Positions 25,108-34,954 of a stretch of DNA of 64,000 nucleotides are shown here, piece by piece. The stretch's first letter is position 1. Each line of letters begins with the position of its first letter. Source of the DNA: Bernardetia sp. ABR2-2B (lineage in GTDB: Bacteria; Bacteroidota; Bacteroidia; Cytophagales; Bernardetiaceae); NCBI RefSeq assembly GCF_037126435.1, contig NZ_CP147020.1, positions 2,965,293-3,029,292 of the forward strand. Reading direction: 5' to 3'. The notes beneath the pieces are model-generated. The model was given only the letters and a program-made list of their open reading frames with translations. It was not told the origin of the DNA and ran no database searches. Position numbers and translations under genes: made by a program.

Positions 25108-26385
25108 ATGGCATTTTTCAAAAAAAATCAAGTAGAAGAAGAGTCTAAAGAAAAGACACCTAAAAAGAAAAAAAGTGCAGCTAGAGAGTGGTTTGATTCA
25201 ATTCTTTTTGCTGTCATTGCAGCAAGTTTGATTCGTTGGCTTCTGTTTGAACCTTTTCAAATTCCTACCTCTTCGATGGAAAACTCACTTTTGGTAGGCG
25301 ATTTTCTTTTCGTAAGCAAGATTCATTACGGAGCAAGAACTACCAAAACTCCTCTTCAAGTTCCTCTCACACATCAAAAAATTTGGGGAACAGATTCCGT
25401 AAAATCTTATTTAGATTGGATTCAGTTACCACAATTTCGTTTACCTGGTTTTTCTGATATTGAGCGTAATGATGTTATCGTTTTTAACTATCCAGCCGAA
25501 GAGCAGCACCCAAGCGATTTGAGAACAAATTATATCAAACGCTGCGTAGCCATTGCAGGTGATGAGATTGAAATAAAAGACAGAGTAATTTATGTAAATG
25601 GAAATGCAACAGATTTTCCAGCTCAATCACAACACAAGTATTTAGTAATTGCTTCCGAACTTTTAAAGGCAGAAACATTTTATGACCTTGGAATTCCGAT
25701 AGATAATCAAACAGGAGCTGTACAGCCCACTCCATACAACTATAATCAATATAATAATTTGAGAGCATCTATGAATGCACTACTTGAAAACGGAAGTTCT
25801 ACTTTTGAGGGAGCAGAAGAATATAGAGGAAAAGATGTATTTCCTTATGTTATGGACTTGAGCGAAGAAGAAGTTGAGAAATTAAAAAAATATCCGAAGC
25901 TATTTTTAGATGTGATTGTGAGTGTAGATGCACAAGATGATTTGTTCCCTAGCAATAGAAATTACATTGATTGGGATATAAAAAAAACAGGAGCAGACGA
26001 GTCTGATTTTGATTGGAAACTAGATAATTTTGGTTCTTTGAAAGTTCCAAATGAAGGATGGAAAATGCCAGTAACTCCTCAAAACTTAGCTTTATACGGA
26101 AAGTATATAAAAGATTATGAAGGAAATGAAAATGTAGAAATTTCGAATGGAAAACTCAAAATTGATGGAAATGAGCTTTCAGAATATGTTTTTAAGCAGA
26201 ATTATTATTTTATGATGGGAGATAATCGTCATTCATCAGCTGATTCTCGTTTTTGGGGATTTGTTCCTGAAGACCATATTGTAGGAAAAGCAACACTGGT
26301 ATTTATGTCTATTGACCCAGATTTTAATAAAGGTGGTTTTTTTAGTCGTATGCGTTGGGATAGAGCTTTTACGATTATAGAATAA
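25108..26385 (+). CDS. lepB: Signal peptidase I
   Basis: Inner-membrane Ser-Lys protease that removes signal peptides from exported proteins. 425 residues. A charged cytoplasmic N-terminus (KEKTPKKKKSAAREW) leads into one membrane helix (about 30-50). The catalytic box PTSSMENSLLVGDFLFVSK has Ser56. Lys144 lies in NYIKRCVAIAGDEIEIK, and the last conserved box is FMMGDNRHSSADSRFWGFVP near residue 370. About 200 residues separate the Lys box and the last box, a long insertion typical of Bacteroidota LepB compared with the 324-residue E. coli enzyme. Position after dapB matches the usual gene order. Confidence 0.95.
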   Translation: MAFFKKNQVEEESKEKTPKKKKSAAREWFDSILFAVIAASLIRWLLFEPFQIPTSSMENSLLVGDFLFVSKIHYGARTTKTPLQVPLTHQKIWGTDSVKSYLDWIQLPQFRLPGFSDIERNDVIVFNYPAEEQHPSDLRTNYIKRCVAIAGDEIEIKDRVIYVNGNATDFPAQSQHKYLVIASELLKAETFYDLGIPIDNQTGAVQPTPYNYNQYNNLRASMNALLENGSSTFEGAEEYRGKDVFPYVMDLSEEEVEKLKKYPKLFLDVIVSVDAQDDLFPSNRNYIDWDIKKTGADESDFDWKLDNFGSLKVPNEGWKMPVTPQNLALYGKYIKDYEGNENVEISNGKLKIDGNELSEYVFKQNYYFMMGDNRHSSADSRFWGFVPEDHIVGKATLVFMSIDPDFNKGGFFSRMRWDRAFTIIE

Positions 26386-26389
26386 CACA

Positions 26390-26584
26390 AATCAGTGAAC
26401 AGTTATCAGTAAACAGTTACCAGTTAAATACAAATTTCATTTTGGTAAAATTTATTGAAAACTAAGTAATTGTATTTAATAGTTTTTTTAATTTAATAAC
26501 AGATTACTACATCATAGTTATTCTTCATTATTTAAGAAATTTTGAAATTAACTGATCACTGGTAACTATTTACTGGTAACTGAT
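26390..26584. repeat. Long inverted repeat between lepB and rfbA
   Basis: Left arm (26391-26425) with ATCAGTGAACAGTTATCAGT and AAACAGTTACCAGTT; right arm (26546-26584) is an imperfect reverse complement containing ACTGATCACTGGTAACT and TTTACTGGTAACTGAT. About 120 bp of AT-rich sequence lie between. The arms also share ACTGGTAAC with the direct repeats before dapB. Could be a decayed mobile element; no reading frame. Confidence 0.55.
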
Positions 26585-26589
26585 ATAAT

Positions 26590-27471
26590 ATGAAAGGAAT
26601 TATTTTAGCAGGAGGTTCAGGCACACGTTTGCACCCTCTTACGCTCGTAATGAGCAAACAACTTTTGCCTGTTTATGACAAACCGATGATTTATTATCCT
26701 CTTTCGGTTTTGATGCAAGCAGGAATTAAAGATATTTTAATCATCACAACGCCACATGACAACCCTAATTTTGTCAATCTTTTGGGAGATGGTTCGCAAT
26801 ATGGCTGTAACTTCGAATATGCTATTCAAGAAGTTCCGAACGGACTTGCACAAGCCTTCGTAATTGGAGAAGAGTTTATTGGAGATGATAGTGTTGCTCT
26901 TATTTTGGGTGATAATATTTTCTATGGAACAGGCTTACAAGATACTTTAAAGAAAAGCCAAAATCCAGAAGGAGGAATTGTCTTTGCTTATCATGTAGCC
27001 GACCCAGAACGCTATGGAGTAGTTGAGTTTGATACAACTAAAAAAGCCATCTCAATTGAAGAGAAACCACTAAAACCAAAATCAAACTTTGCAGTACCAG
27101 GACTTTATTTTTATGATAATGATGTCATAGAAATTGCCAAAACCTTAGAGCCTTCTGCAAGAGGAGAATACGAAATTACAGATATTAATAAACATTATTT
27201 AGAAAAAGGCAAACTCTCTGTTGAGATAATGGATAGAGGAACAGCTTGGCTAGATACTGGAACTTTTCGTTCTCTTATGCAAGCAGGACAGTTTGTAGAA
27301 GTAATTGAAGCAAGGCAAGATTTGAAAATTGGTTGTATAGAAGAAATTGCTTACAAAGAAGGTTTTATTTCTGCCGAAAAACTAGAAGAACTTGCCAAAC
27401 CATTGGTAAAAAGTGGTTACGGCTCATACCTTTTGAAGATTTTGGCGCAAGAAAAAGAATTTGCAAAATAG
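26590..27471 (+). CDS. rfbA: Glucose-1-phosphate thymidylyltransferase
   Basis: Joins dTTP and glucose-1-phosphate to give dTDP-glucose, first step to dTDP-rhamnose and other deoxysugars of lipopolysaccharide. 293 residues, the family's normal size. The nucleotide-binding signature [20 protein letters not shown] is intact, followed by [27 protein letters not shown] (metal-binding Asp), [16 protein letters not shown] and the sugar site [11 protein letters not shown]. rfbB, rfbC and rfbD are not adjacent, so the dTDP-sugar genes are scattered or lie elsewhere. It is followed by its own terminator. Confidence 0.95.
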   Translation: MKGIILAGGSGTRLHPLTLVMSKQLLPVYDKPMIYYPLSVLMQAGIKDILIITTPHDNPNFVNLLGDGSQYGCNFEYAIQEVPNGLAQAFVIGEEFIGDDSVALILGDNIFYGTGLQDTLKKSQNPEGGIVFAYHVADPERYGVVEFDTTKKAISIEEKPLKPKSNFAVPGLYFYDNDVIEIAKTLEPSARGEYEITDINKHYLEKGKLSVEIMDRGTAWLDTGTFRSLMQAGQFVEVIEARQDLKIGCIEEIAYKEGFISAEKLEELAKPLVKSGYGSYLLKILAQEKEFAK

Positions 27472-27483
27472 TAGTATTTTTTA

Positions 27484-27514
27484 GCCCACGAATTTATTCG
27501 TGGGTTTTATTTTT
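27484..27514 (+). terminator. rfbA terminator
   Basis: CCCACGAA, loop TTTA, TTCGTGGG and a T-rich tail, 13 bases after the rfbA stop. Confidence 0.9.
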
Positions 27515-27549
27515 AGAAATTTTGTATTTCCATTAATCACTAATCACTA

Positions 27550-29838
27550 TTAGATTTCAACCCCAATCACAGTAATATCATCTCGTTGGGGAGTGTCTTG
27601 TTGATGTGAATCCAACATTTTCATCAGCTCAACATACTGCTCTTCCATAGGCAAATGAAGAATTTTTTGTAGTGTCTCCTCAAATTTCCTTGAGCCTATT
27701 TTTTTACCTTCTGCATTAGGCTGGTCTATTAGTCCATCGCTAGTAAGATAAAGTTTTGCTCCTTTTTGAAGCTGTATTTTTTCACAAACAAATGGTTTAT
27801 GCTTCTTTTTTATTCCTCCAATAGATTTTCGTGTTCCTTGTAGAGACTGCAAAGTATTATCTTTATCAGCATAATACAAAGGACGTTTTGCTCCTGTAAA
27901 ATATACAATTCGGTCTTTCTCATTTGTTTCTTCAACAATAGACAAAGCTACGTCCATTCCATCGGCATTTGCTTTTTCTTCTTGTCGTAATGCCTTCTGA
28001 ATTTTTTGATGTAGAGATTCCAATATTTTATCAGAATCGTATGTATTTTTTAAGTGTACAATCTCATTGAATAAGATAATTCCAATTACAGACATAAAAG
28101 CCCCCGGAACGCCATGTCCTGTACAATCTACGGCAGCAATAATTTTTTTAGTAACCTCTCCACGCTGCAACTCAATAGGCGAACGACGAGGAAGAATAGA
28201 AGGAGCAGCCGTTTGGATGGTCGCTGTCCAATAAAAATCTCCACTTACAATATCTTTAGGACGAAAAATAACAAAATGCTTTTCGAAGGTTTGATATAAT
28301 GTCTCATCAGAAGGCAAAATAGCTTGTTGAATTTTTTCAGCATAACGAATCGAATCCGTCATTTTCTTGTGTTGATGTGAGATTTCATCAGCTTGTGATT
28401 GCAGTTGTTCGCTTTGAGACAGAATTTCTACTTGTTTCTCTTCTAAAAGAATCGTTTTTTCAGTCAAATCATTGGTTCTTTCAACTACTTTTTCTTCTAA
28501 TTCTTTATTTTTTGCTTCAATAAGTGCTTGTTTTTCTCGTTCCTGTTTGAGTTTATTATGAATAAGCTGTTTTCTAGTTTGATTAAATGTGGCAGCCAAA
28601 CCATACGAAAAAAGAGCCATTTGGAGTGTAATACTCGCCAAAACAACCGTTTCTAAATACCTTGTTGCATCAATAAAAAGCAGAAGTTCTAAAGAATAAA
28701 TTGTGATAGCAATGACAAAAAATGAGTTTGCCCAAAGAAAGTATTTTACATTTTTATGTCCTTCATTATATGTCTTAAAACCTGCAAAAAGCAATGAAAT
28801 CAGGGCAAGAGGTAAAATAATAGTTGTTAATACTCTTCCCAAATGCCAAAAACGCAAGAAGTACAAAACTGTAATCCCCAAAGTAACATACACCAAAAAC
28901 TGAATAAAACGATGCCAACGAGGCGAAAAGATAATAGTTTTGAGATGGTCTTTTCCAAACATCAGCAATGCAAAGACGGACAAAATTCCACTAAAAAGTC
29001 GTATGCCAACATCAAGACGAGGATATTCCATCAAAAAGAGTTCTCCAAGCTGCCCAATATTACTGAATATGTAAAGAAAAACTAAGAAATTATAGACAAC
29101 ATAAAACAAATACTGCCTATCTCTAAGGGCAATAAAAACAAGTAAATTGTAGATAAGCATTACCCAGATAGCTCCATAAAAAAAGTTATGAAAACTACGA
29201 GCCGTTAGAAATTCTTTTTCATAACCATCTAGCGTATAGGCTGTAAACCAACGGCGAAGAGAATAACGTGTGTCTTGCTCCGAGAGTTTGGTGCTGCTAT
29301 GCAAACGAAAATAAAATGTTTTGGTACTTAGTGCTGGAATTTCCAAAGCAGAAACCGATATACCTCCTCTTTTTACACTTCTTTCAGAACGAGGAATAAG
29401 AGAACCTCCTATTTGTGTAGAAAAAATGCCTTCTGTTTCCTCCATAAAAAGTGTTACCGAATCTATAAAACCAGTCGGTACAAGCAACTTTTGGGTAGAA
29501 TAATGAGGATTTTTGATAGAAAGACGTAGCCAATAAGTTGGCACCTCTTCTGTAATTTCGTGAAGTTGATAAGGCGAAAAATTATATGGATTGAGTGCTT
29601 CAAATGTATAACTATTGTTTATATCCTTAAAAACATCAAAATAATTATCCAACTCATACTCTTCTTTCAATGAATCCAAAACAAGCAAACGCTCTTCATT
29701 GACGTTCTTTAAAAAGGGTTGGGCAAACGAAAAATTAAAGAAAGAAGCAGAAAACACAAAAGTCATCAAGACAAAACCAAGTAAATTGACTTTAATATTC
29801 AGATTAGGTTTATATTTTTTTGCTCTTATTTTTTTCAT
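27550..29838 (-). CDS. 7TMR-DISM sensor with SpoIIE-type PP2C phosphatase domain
   Basis: 762-residue membrane signalling protein. A signal peptide (about 15-39) leads to an extracellular 7TMR-DISM ligand-binding beta domain (about 45-200, with PTYWLRLSIKNP). Seven membrane helices follow (about 215-415, FYGAIWVMLIYNLLVFIALR and onward). A coiled coil (about 420-500, rich in Glu/Lys, LEEKVVERTNDLTEKTILLE) joins them to a C-terminal PP2C phosphatase domain (about 510-762) with FRPKDIVSGDFYWTATI, AAVDCTGHGVPGAFMSVIG, YLTSDGLIDQPNAEGKK and PQRDDITVIGVEI, the metal-binding Asp residues included. Such proteins dephosphorylate anti-anti-sigma-type partners in response to outside signals. No partner kinase is adjacent; the STAS-like gene at 40027 is too distant to pair with it. 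Confidence 0.9.
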   Translation of the reverse strand: MKKIRAKKYKPNLNIKVNLLGFVLMTFVFSASFFNFSFAQPFLKNVNEERLLVLDSLKEEYELDNYFDVFKDINNSYTFEALNPYNFSPYQLHEITEEVPTYWLRLSIKNPHYSTQKLLVPTGFIDSVTLFMEETEGIFSTQIGGSLIPRSERSVKRGGISVSALEIPALSTKTFYFRLHSSTKLSEQDTRYSLRRWFTAYTLDGYEKEFLTARSFHNFFYGAIWVMLIYNLLVFIALRDRQYLFYVVYNFLVFLYIFSNIGQLGELFLMEYPRLDVGIRLFSGILSVFALLMFGKDHLKTIIFSPRWHRFIQFLVYVTLGITVLYFLRFWHLGRVLTTIILPLALISLLFAGFKTYNEGHKNVKYFLWANSFFVIAITIYSLELLLFIDATRYLETVVLASITLQMALFSYGLAATFNQTRKQLIHNKLKQEREKQALIEAKNKELEEKVVERTNDLTEKTILLEEKQVEILSQSEQLQSQADEISHQHKKMTDSIRYAEKIQQAILPSDETLYQTFEKHFVIFRPKDIVSGDFYWTATIQTAAPSILPRRSPIELQRGEVTKKIIAAVDCTGHGVPGAFMSVIGIILFNEIVHLKNTYDSDKILESLHQKIQKALRQEEKANADGMDVALSIVEETNEKDRIVYFTGAKRPLYYADKDNTLQSLQGTRKSIGGIKKKHKPFVCEKIQLQKGAKLYLTSDGLIDQPNAEGKKIGSRKFEETLQKILHLPMEEQYVELMKMLDSHQQDTPQRDDITVIGVEI

Positions 29839-29880
29839 CTGTAAGGGAAAACATTAGCTTTTGGGGTTCTTCTATGCAAA

Positions 29881-30183
29881 TTACATGATTTTAGTGGGGA
29901 ATGAAAGATTAAAATGTTTTAGATGAAAACAATACTTGTGTACATAGTTAATTTTGCGAACTCTCTCTTGATCCTTAGACTTCTCGTAGTTTTCTTTAGT
30001 TTTTTTCCAATCAACAAATAAAAATACATTTACACTTCTGTCAGAATCGTAAACTTCTCCTGTGTTCTCTATACCCTTCAATAGAATAATACTTTTTGTT
30101 TTGGAAAATAGTCTTGATAAGAAAAATTACCTTGGCTATGAACAGTAGAACTAAACACGACTGAAAAGATAAATACATTTTTT
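29881..30183 (-). pseudogene. Remnant of a small exported-protein gene
   Basis: On the minus strand two overlapping frames together read like one small exported protein. The upstream frame gives KNVFIFSVVFSSTVHSQ, the core and cleavage site of a signal peptide, then GNFSYQDYFPKQKVLFY and a stop. The next frame continues LKGIENTGEVYDSDRSVNVF LFVDWKKTKENYEK and ends at 29881. No ATG precedes the signal part in frame, so the start codon also seems lost. A single-base change near 30080 plus a damaged start would explain this. The family is not recognised. The alternative is chance reading frames. Confidence 0.4.
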
Positions 30184-30217
30184 TATTTTACGTCTGTGTG
30201 TTGTTAAAATTTTACTC

Positions 30218-30257
30218 AAAAAAAACCCTAAGAATCTTCAAAGAATCTTAGGGTTTA
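30218..30257 (-). terminator. Terminator of the phosphosugar mutase gene
   Basis: On the minus strand CCCTAAGATTCTT, a short loop and AAGAATCTTAGGG (long perfect stem) followed by T8. Confidence 0.9.
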
Positions 30258-30265
30258 AATTTTAT

Positions 30266-32014
30266 TTAATTAATCCCCAAATCAGTAATCTGTTTTTGAA
30301 TTTTTTCTTGAAGCTCTTTTTTTACTTTTTCATAATTCTCTGTTTTGTCTAAATTATCTTTTACAGAAAAATAGAATTTTATTTTTGGTTCTGTTCCCGA
30401 TGGTCGCATACTTATTTTACTTCCATCTTCTATATAAAAAGCAAGTACATTTGATTTTGGCAAATCAGTTTCCATCGGCTTAGAAGTTCCTTTCTGCACC
30501 TCTAAAATAGTTTGATTTTGATAATCATAGACAGATAATAAATTACTTCCTGCTAGTTTTTTCGGAGGGTTTTCTCTAAATGTTTTCATCATTTCTTCTA
30601 TCTGCGCTGCGCCTTGTTGTCCTTTTTTGGTTATAGAAACTAACTCTTCTAGATAAAAACCGTATTCTTTGTAAATCTCAATCAGCCATTCGAAAAGAGA
30701 AAAACCTTTGTCTTTTGCATAGGCTGCCAAAAGCGCAATACTTGCACACGAAGCAACTCCATCTTTATCACGAACTTCATCGCCAATTAAATAACCGTAA
30801 CTTTCCTCTCCTCCCAAAATAAATTCTTCATTTGGGTTTTCTTGTTTTTTATGCTCAATAAGCGCAGCAATATGTTTGAAACCAGTCAGCGTATCATAAA
30901 TATTGACACCATATTTTTGAGTGATTTCCTTGATTAGCTCTGTCGTTACGATAGTTTTGATGACCATCTGATTGCCATTGAGCTTGTCAGCATTTTTCCA
31001 CACTTCCAAATTATAGGCTACCAATAAAGCAAGTGTTTGATTTCCATTCATCAAAACATATTCTCCTTCCTTATTTTTTACTGCAATTCCTACACGGTCA
31101 GCATCTGGGTCGGTTGCCATCACAACATCGGCATCTACTTCTTTTGCTTTTTTGAGAGCTAAAGTCATTGCTTCGGCTTCTTCTGGGTTTGGGTAAACTA
31201 CTGTCGGAAAGTTTCCGTCTGCTAAAGCCTGTTCTTCTACTACGTGTATATTTTCAAATCTCAATTTTCTCAATGCCTTTGGCACAAGTGTAATTCCTGT
31301 TCCGTGAATTGGTGTATAAACGATTGATAAATCTTTTTGACGTTGTACAACCTCTCTTGTCTTTTTATCAGCTAGAGGTTCTAAGATTTGATACAAATAC
31401 TCTTTATCAATCCCTTCTCCTATATTTGCTACCAAGCTTTCATTGCGTTCAAATTTTATTTCATCTACACTTTTTATTGCCTGTACTTCTGCAATAATAT
31501 TTTTGTCGTGAGGAGTAACTACTTGCCCACCATCTTCCCAATAGGCTTTATAACCGTTGTATTCCTTCGGATTATGAGAAGCTGTCAGGACAACACCACT
31601 CTTGCAACCCAAATGGCGAATCGTAAAAGAAAGCTCTGGAGTAGGACGCATCGCTGTAAATAAAAATACCTTTATTCCATTTGCAGAAAAAACATCAGCC
31701 ACAACATTTGCAAATTCAGGCGAATTATTACGGCTATCATAAGCAACAGCAACTTTTATTTCTTTTTCGTTTGGAAATGATTTTTTGAGATAATTTGAAA
31801 GTCCTTGTGTAGCTGCACCAACTGTATAACGATTTACTCGGTTTGTGCCAACGCCCATAAGTCCACGAAGTCCACCTGTTCCAAATTCTAAATCTTTATA
31901 GAAAGCATCTGTAAGGTCAGTTTCAGATAATTTTTTGATGGCTTCTTTTGTTTCATTGTCATAGTTTCCTTCTAACCAATGATTTACTTTTTGTTGAATT
32001 GTTGATTCTAGCAT
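30266..32014 (-). CDS. Phosphoglucomutase / phosphomannomutase family enzyme
   Basis: 582-residue phospho-sugar mutase interconverting hexose-1- and hexose-6-phosphates (or, in this subgroup, pentose phosphates). The phosphoserine loop is VVLTASHNPKEYNGYK (Ser146). The metal-binding loop is ATDPDADRVGIAV, the sugar-binding loop GGEESYGYLIGD, and the phosphate-binding loop RPSGTEPKIKFYFS. All four active-site loops are intact. FGTGGLRGLMGVGTNRVNRY near the N-terminus identifies the long 'PGM2-like' subgroup. The start at 32014 (MLESTIQQKV) is preferred over an in-frame ATG at 32092, which would add 26 unrelated residues. It has a strong terminator downstream. Confidence 0.92.
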   Translation of the reverse strand: MLESTIQQKVNHWLEGNYDNETKEAIKKLSETDLTDAFYKDLEFGTGGLRGLMGVGTNRVNRYTVGAATQGLSNYLKKSFPNEKEIKVAVAYDSRNNSPEFANVVADVFSANGIKVFLFTAMRPTPELSFTIRHLGCKSGVVLTASHNPKEYNGYKAYWEDGGQVVTPHDKNIIAEVQAIKSVDEIKFERNESLVANIGEGIDKEYLYQILEPLADKKTREVVQRQKDLSIVYTPIHGTGITLVPKALRKLRFENIHVVEEQALADGNFPTVVYPNPEEAEAMTLALKKAKEVDADVVMATDPDADRVGIAVKNKEGEYVLMNGNQTLALLVAYNLEVWKNADKLNGNQMVIKTIVTTELIKEITQKYGVNIYDTLTGFKHIAALIEHKKQENPNEEFILGGEESYGYLIGDEVRDKDGVASCASIALLAAYAKDKGFSLFEWLIEIYKEYGFYLEELVSITKKGQQGAAQIEEMMKTFRENPPKKLAGSNLLSVYDYQNQTILEVQKGTSKPMETDLPKSNVLAFYIEDGSKISMRPSGTEPKIKFYFSVKDNLDKTENYEKVKKELQEKIQKQITDLGIN

Positions 32015-32019
32015 AGTTA

Positions 32020-32060
32020 TTTTGTGTGTCGCTCGTGAAGACACAAGCAACGGAGAGTTT
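32020..32060. repeat. Short palindrome related to the GTTGTTGGTGTC family
   Basis: GTGTGTCGCTCGTGAAGACA and CACAAGCAACGG form an imperfect inverted repeat just upstream of the mutase start codon, in its leader. A weaker relative of the palindromes at 6602 and 56823. Confidence 0.4.
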
Positions 32061-32136
32061 TGTTTTAAAATGTCATTTATTAATAATCTCAAAAATACAG
32101 AAATGAATTTTGATTTTTTAGGTTTGTAGAGTTGCT

Positions 32137-33519
32137 TTATAATTCAGGTATATATGACACACTATCCACTTTTATTTGTTTCAAAATTCTTTGTTGAAAA
32201 ATGGGTTTCAGAGTATTTTTCACTAATAGATGTCCCTCTGAATTCCAATGTCCATCACCTTTTATAAAATACTTTTCTTCAACCTGTTTATAAGTCATTG
32301 TCTTCAACTTCTCTTCAAACACAGGAAATAAATTCAATAAAGGAATATTGTTTTTTTGAGAAAAACTTGTCCAGATTTTTAATTGTCTATCATAGTTAGT
32401 AATCATACTATTCCAAGGATAGACAGCTATACTTAGTTTAATATTTTTTTCTTTACAAATCTCTACCAACGATTGCATGTGTTGTTCAGATAATTTTACT
32501 CCTTCCTTTCCCCAATCTTGATAAACTTCGTCATCATCTAACCAAGCTAATCTATTATTGATATAAAACATCTTCTCATCTGCATTCTGATTCGTAAAAA
32601 ACTTCTTATAAGTATTAGAAATTAGTCGGAGTAATAAAGAATGGTTTCTGTATATATCAAAAATAGAATTATCAGTTATTATTTTGTAACGATAATAATC
32701 TACTGTGCCTGATTTGGGTATATGTATATTGGTACAATTGGGTTGAAAATCTTTATAATGTAATTCATCTTGAATATCAGACGCATCTATAAAAACCCAC
32801 AGGTAATCAATTTTAATATTTTCCACTTCTGTATAATACTTTATTTTATTGTAATAAATAAGTGGGGAGTATGACATACAGCCAGCATTCCAAATTTCTA
32901 TTTCTTTGTTGTTTGAAAACTCTTTTCGTATTCGTCCAAAAAAGGTGTTTTCATACCTAACCCCTACTCCTTCTGTAAATGAATCGCCTATAAAAACAAC
33001 CTGTTTTTTATTTAAATTTTGTTTTACTTCAAACACAGCAGAATCGATAAAACCAAAAGAGTTAGTATAAAAAGGATATTTTATATCTCCCCAAAGAGCT
33101 TCTGTGGCTGTGTTTTGTAAAAGACCATGATGAAAACATGGGTGTTGAACTCTATAATAACTTTCTTTACTTACTCGTTCTAACTCTCTTTCATCAAAAA
33201 AAGCAAAACCAATTAAATCTATACACAAGATGAAGAATAGAATAATACATACAAAAACACTTTTCGAATTTCGTTTTAAAAACTCTTCAGAAGTAGAAGC
33301 GAAATTTCCCCTCAACCTTCTTATCACCTCAAAAACCCAAACTAAGGAAAATAGTATAAAAAATAATTGTACAAATCCTACAAAAACATAAGCATCTAAA
33401 AATGTAATTCTTCCATCTCCGTCACCTATCATTAAGTCAATACTATATTGTATTATCCAAAGTAGAGCAGCAAGAAGTAAGAAAGATAAGCTAGGATTTA
33501 ATTTTCTGAACATTATCAT
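32137..33519 (-). CDS. Membrane-anchored SGNH/GDSL-type hydrolase
   Basis: 460 residues. Three hydrophobic helices in the first 120 residues (about 10-30, 45-65, 88-110) anchor a periplasmic SGNH hydrolase domain. Block I is VVFIGDSFTEGVGVRYENTF with the nucleophile Ser, an Asn-Ala-Gly segment (IEIWNAGCMSYSP) serves as block II/III, and the C-terminal GDGHWNSEGHLLVKNTL supplies the catalytic Asp/His pair. This layout resembles enzymes that add or remove O-acetyl groups on surface polysaccharides. The substrate is not readable. ATG at 33519 or 33513 are both possible. It lies upstream of the mutase gene on the same strand, 122 bases apart. Confidence 0.8.
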   Translation of the reverse strand: MIMFRKLNPSLSFLLLAALLWIIQYSIDLMIGDGDGRITFLDAYVFVGFVQLFFILFSLVWVFEVIRRLRGNFASTSEEFLKRNSKSVFVCIILFFILCIDLIGFAFFDERELERVSKESYYRVQHPCFHHGLLQNTATEALWGDIKYPFYTNSFGFIDSAVFEVKQNLNKKQVVFIGDSFTEGVGVRYENTFFGRIRKEFSNNKEIEIWNAGCMSYSPLIYYNKIKYYTEVENIKIDYLWVFIDASDIQDELHYKDFQPNCTNIHIPKSGTVDYYRYKIITDNSIFDIYRNHSLLLRLISNTYKKFFTNQNADEKMFYINNRLAWLDDDEVYQDWGKEGVKLSEQHMQSLVEICKEKNIKLSIAVYPWNSMITNYDRQLKIWTSFSQKNNIPLLNLFPVFEEKLKTMTYKQVEEKYFIKGDGHWNSEGHLLVKNTLKPIFQQRILKQIKVDSVSYIPEL

Positions 33520-33582
33520 AATTCGTTTAGTGAACTATTAGTTTTAGTTTATACCTCAAAAATACAGAAATGAATTTTGATT

Positions 33583-34632
33583 TTAATTCTCATAATCCAA
33601 AATCTTACGAGTTTCTGTTTCTCTAGTCTTGACAGGAATCACAAAACGAAGCGAGAAAGCATGACGATTCAGATTTGCAATTATTTTATTAAGTCCTTGT
33701 GAAGCAAATAAAAATTGATACGAATAAGTTAGATGTAAAGCATTTCCAATTTTACCTGCACTACCGTTTCCAAATAAATCTCTGGGCGAAACTCCCATCA
33801 AAATACGTACACCAGGGTTTATTTTATCGCCATCTGTATGGATAGTAGCAGCACCTCCCAAAGCAACCCAAGATTGTGTCCAGCCTGTAAGAGCAAGTCC
33901 ATAATAATTATTCCAAGGGGAAATTTGAATAGAATCAATTGTTCCTAATGAGTTTTCTCTAAGCTCGTATTCCTCTTTAAAAGAAGTATTAAAAGGTGCA
34001 ATTTCTCCAGAAAGCGAAACAGCAAAAAATGTTTTTTTCCAGTTCCATTTTGCTTTAGCAATTCCAATTTCTAGCACAGGACTTTTGTAAAAATGAACTC
34101 CTCCAACAATTCCCCAACCTACAGTTTCTTTGAAAAGAGAACGAGAATCATAAAACTGACTAACATCACTTGCTTTACACTCTGCATAAACTTCTAAATA
34201 GGTATTTCGTTGAGTAATGTCCAAAATCGCCATACTATCGAAGCTACTTTTAGAATTTGGTTGTGAAGAAACACCATAAATTTCATATCTTCTAAGCACT
34301 TTACCATTAGTTTTTTTCAAAACAAATGTAGAATCATTTTCAGTTTGCCATGTTCCTTTTTCTGTTCTATCAAAGGCAGAAAAATTATAACTGTTATCTT
34401 CTTTTAGTTCTAAAAATTCCTTTTCACAATCTCTAACACTAAAGAGTGTGTCTGATTCATCAATATAAACTTCTATATAATGAGCCAACCCCCATTTTTT
34501 ACCTATAATATTTTTCATTTTATTCTCTAGCTTTCCTGTTGTTTTATTGGTGGTATCTTGAGCAGCCACAAAGGAAAAAGAATAACTAATTAGTATAAAA
34601 ACAGCAAAAAATAAAGTGAATTTAATTTTCAT
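33583..34632 (-). CDS. Exported protein with lipocalin-like and outer-membrane barrel parts
   Basis: 349 residues with a signal peptide (1-24, ...FVAAQ). The N-terminal domain (about 40-130) resembles Bacteroidota lipocalin-like stress domains: GKKWGLAHYIEVYIDE, LELKEDNSYNFSAFDRTEKG, TWQTENDSTFVLKKTNGKVL. The rest (about 160-340) shows amphipathic strands typical of an outer-membrane barrel. I do not recognise a named family. The last residues (KTRETETRKILDYEN) are charged rather than ending in an aromatic residue, unusual for barrels. Single gene, 63 bases upstream of the SGNH hydrolase gene on the same strand and possibly co-transcribed. Confidence 0.6.
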   Translation of the reverse strand: MKIKFTLFFAVFILISYSFSFVAAQDTTNKTTGKLENKMKNIIGKKWGLAHYIEVYIDESDTLFSVRDCEKEFLELKEDNSYNFSAFDRTEKGTWQTENDSTFVLKKTNGKVLRRYEIYGVSSQPNSKSSFDSMAILDITQRNTYLEVYAECKASDVSQFYDSRSLFKETVGWGIVGGVHFYKSPVLEIGIAKAKWNWKKTFFAVSLSGEIAPFNTSFKEEYELRENSLGTIDSIQISPWNNYYGLALTGWTQSWVALGGAATIHTDGDKINPGVRILMGVSPRDLFGNGSAGKIGNALHLTYSYQFLFASQGLNKIIANLNRHAFSLRFVIPVKTRETETRKILDYEN

Positions 34633-34954
34633 TTCTTAAATAATAAAGGCAGATTGAACAAATAGAAAAAGTAAAGATTTAATACAGCAAAAATACTACT
34701 CTAATTTAGAATCTGCTCAAAAATTAGAATCTTTCTTTTCTCATTTTATGTAAAACATTACTTTTTCGGAAAAAATCATCTAATAAAAAAATCGAAAGCA
34801 TCAAAAATTCATAAAAAAAACTACTTTAATAACACTTTAGTCTTCTCTATCGTTAGAGAAAAATAGTATTGAGGTATTCTATAAATATCTATATTCATTT
34901 TTTGGGGAAAGCATCAAATTATTTTTTATTTCTATTATTTTTCAATGTCTTATT
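34633..34954. other. Intergenic stretch between divergent barrel genes
   Basis: 322 bases, very AT-rich. I see no gene, RNA or strong hairpin. It must hold the two divergent promoters; no clear TTG/TAnnTTTG pair stood out. Confidence 0.5.

Noticed and set aside
27550-29838. Hybrid histidine kinase
   Set aside because: After the coiled coil the motifs are those of a SpoIIE/PP2C phosphatase, not of a kinase; no H-, N- or G-boxes are present.
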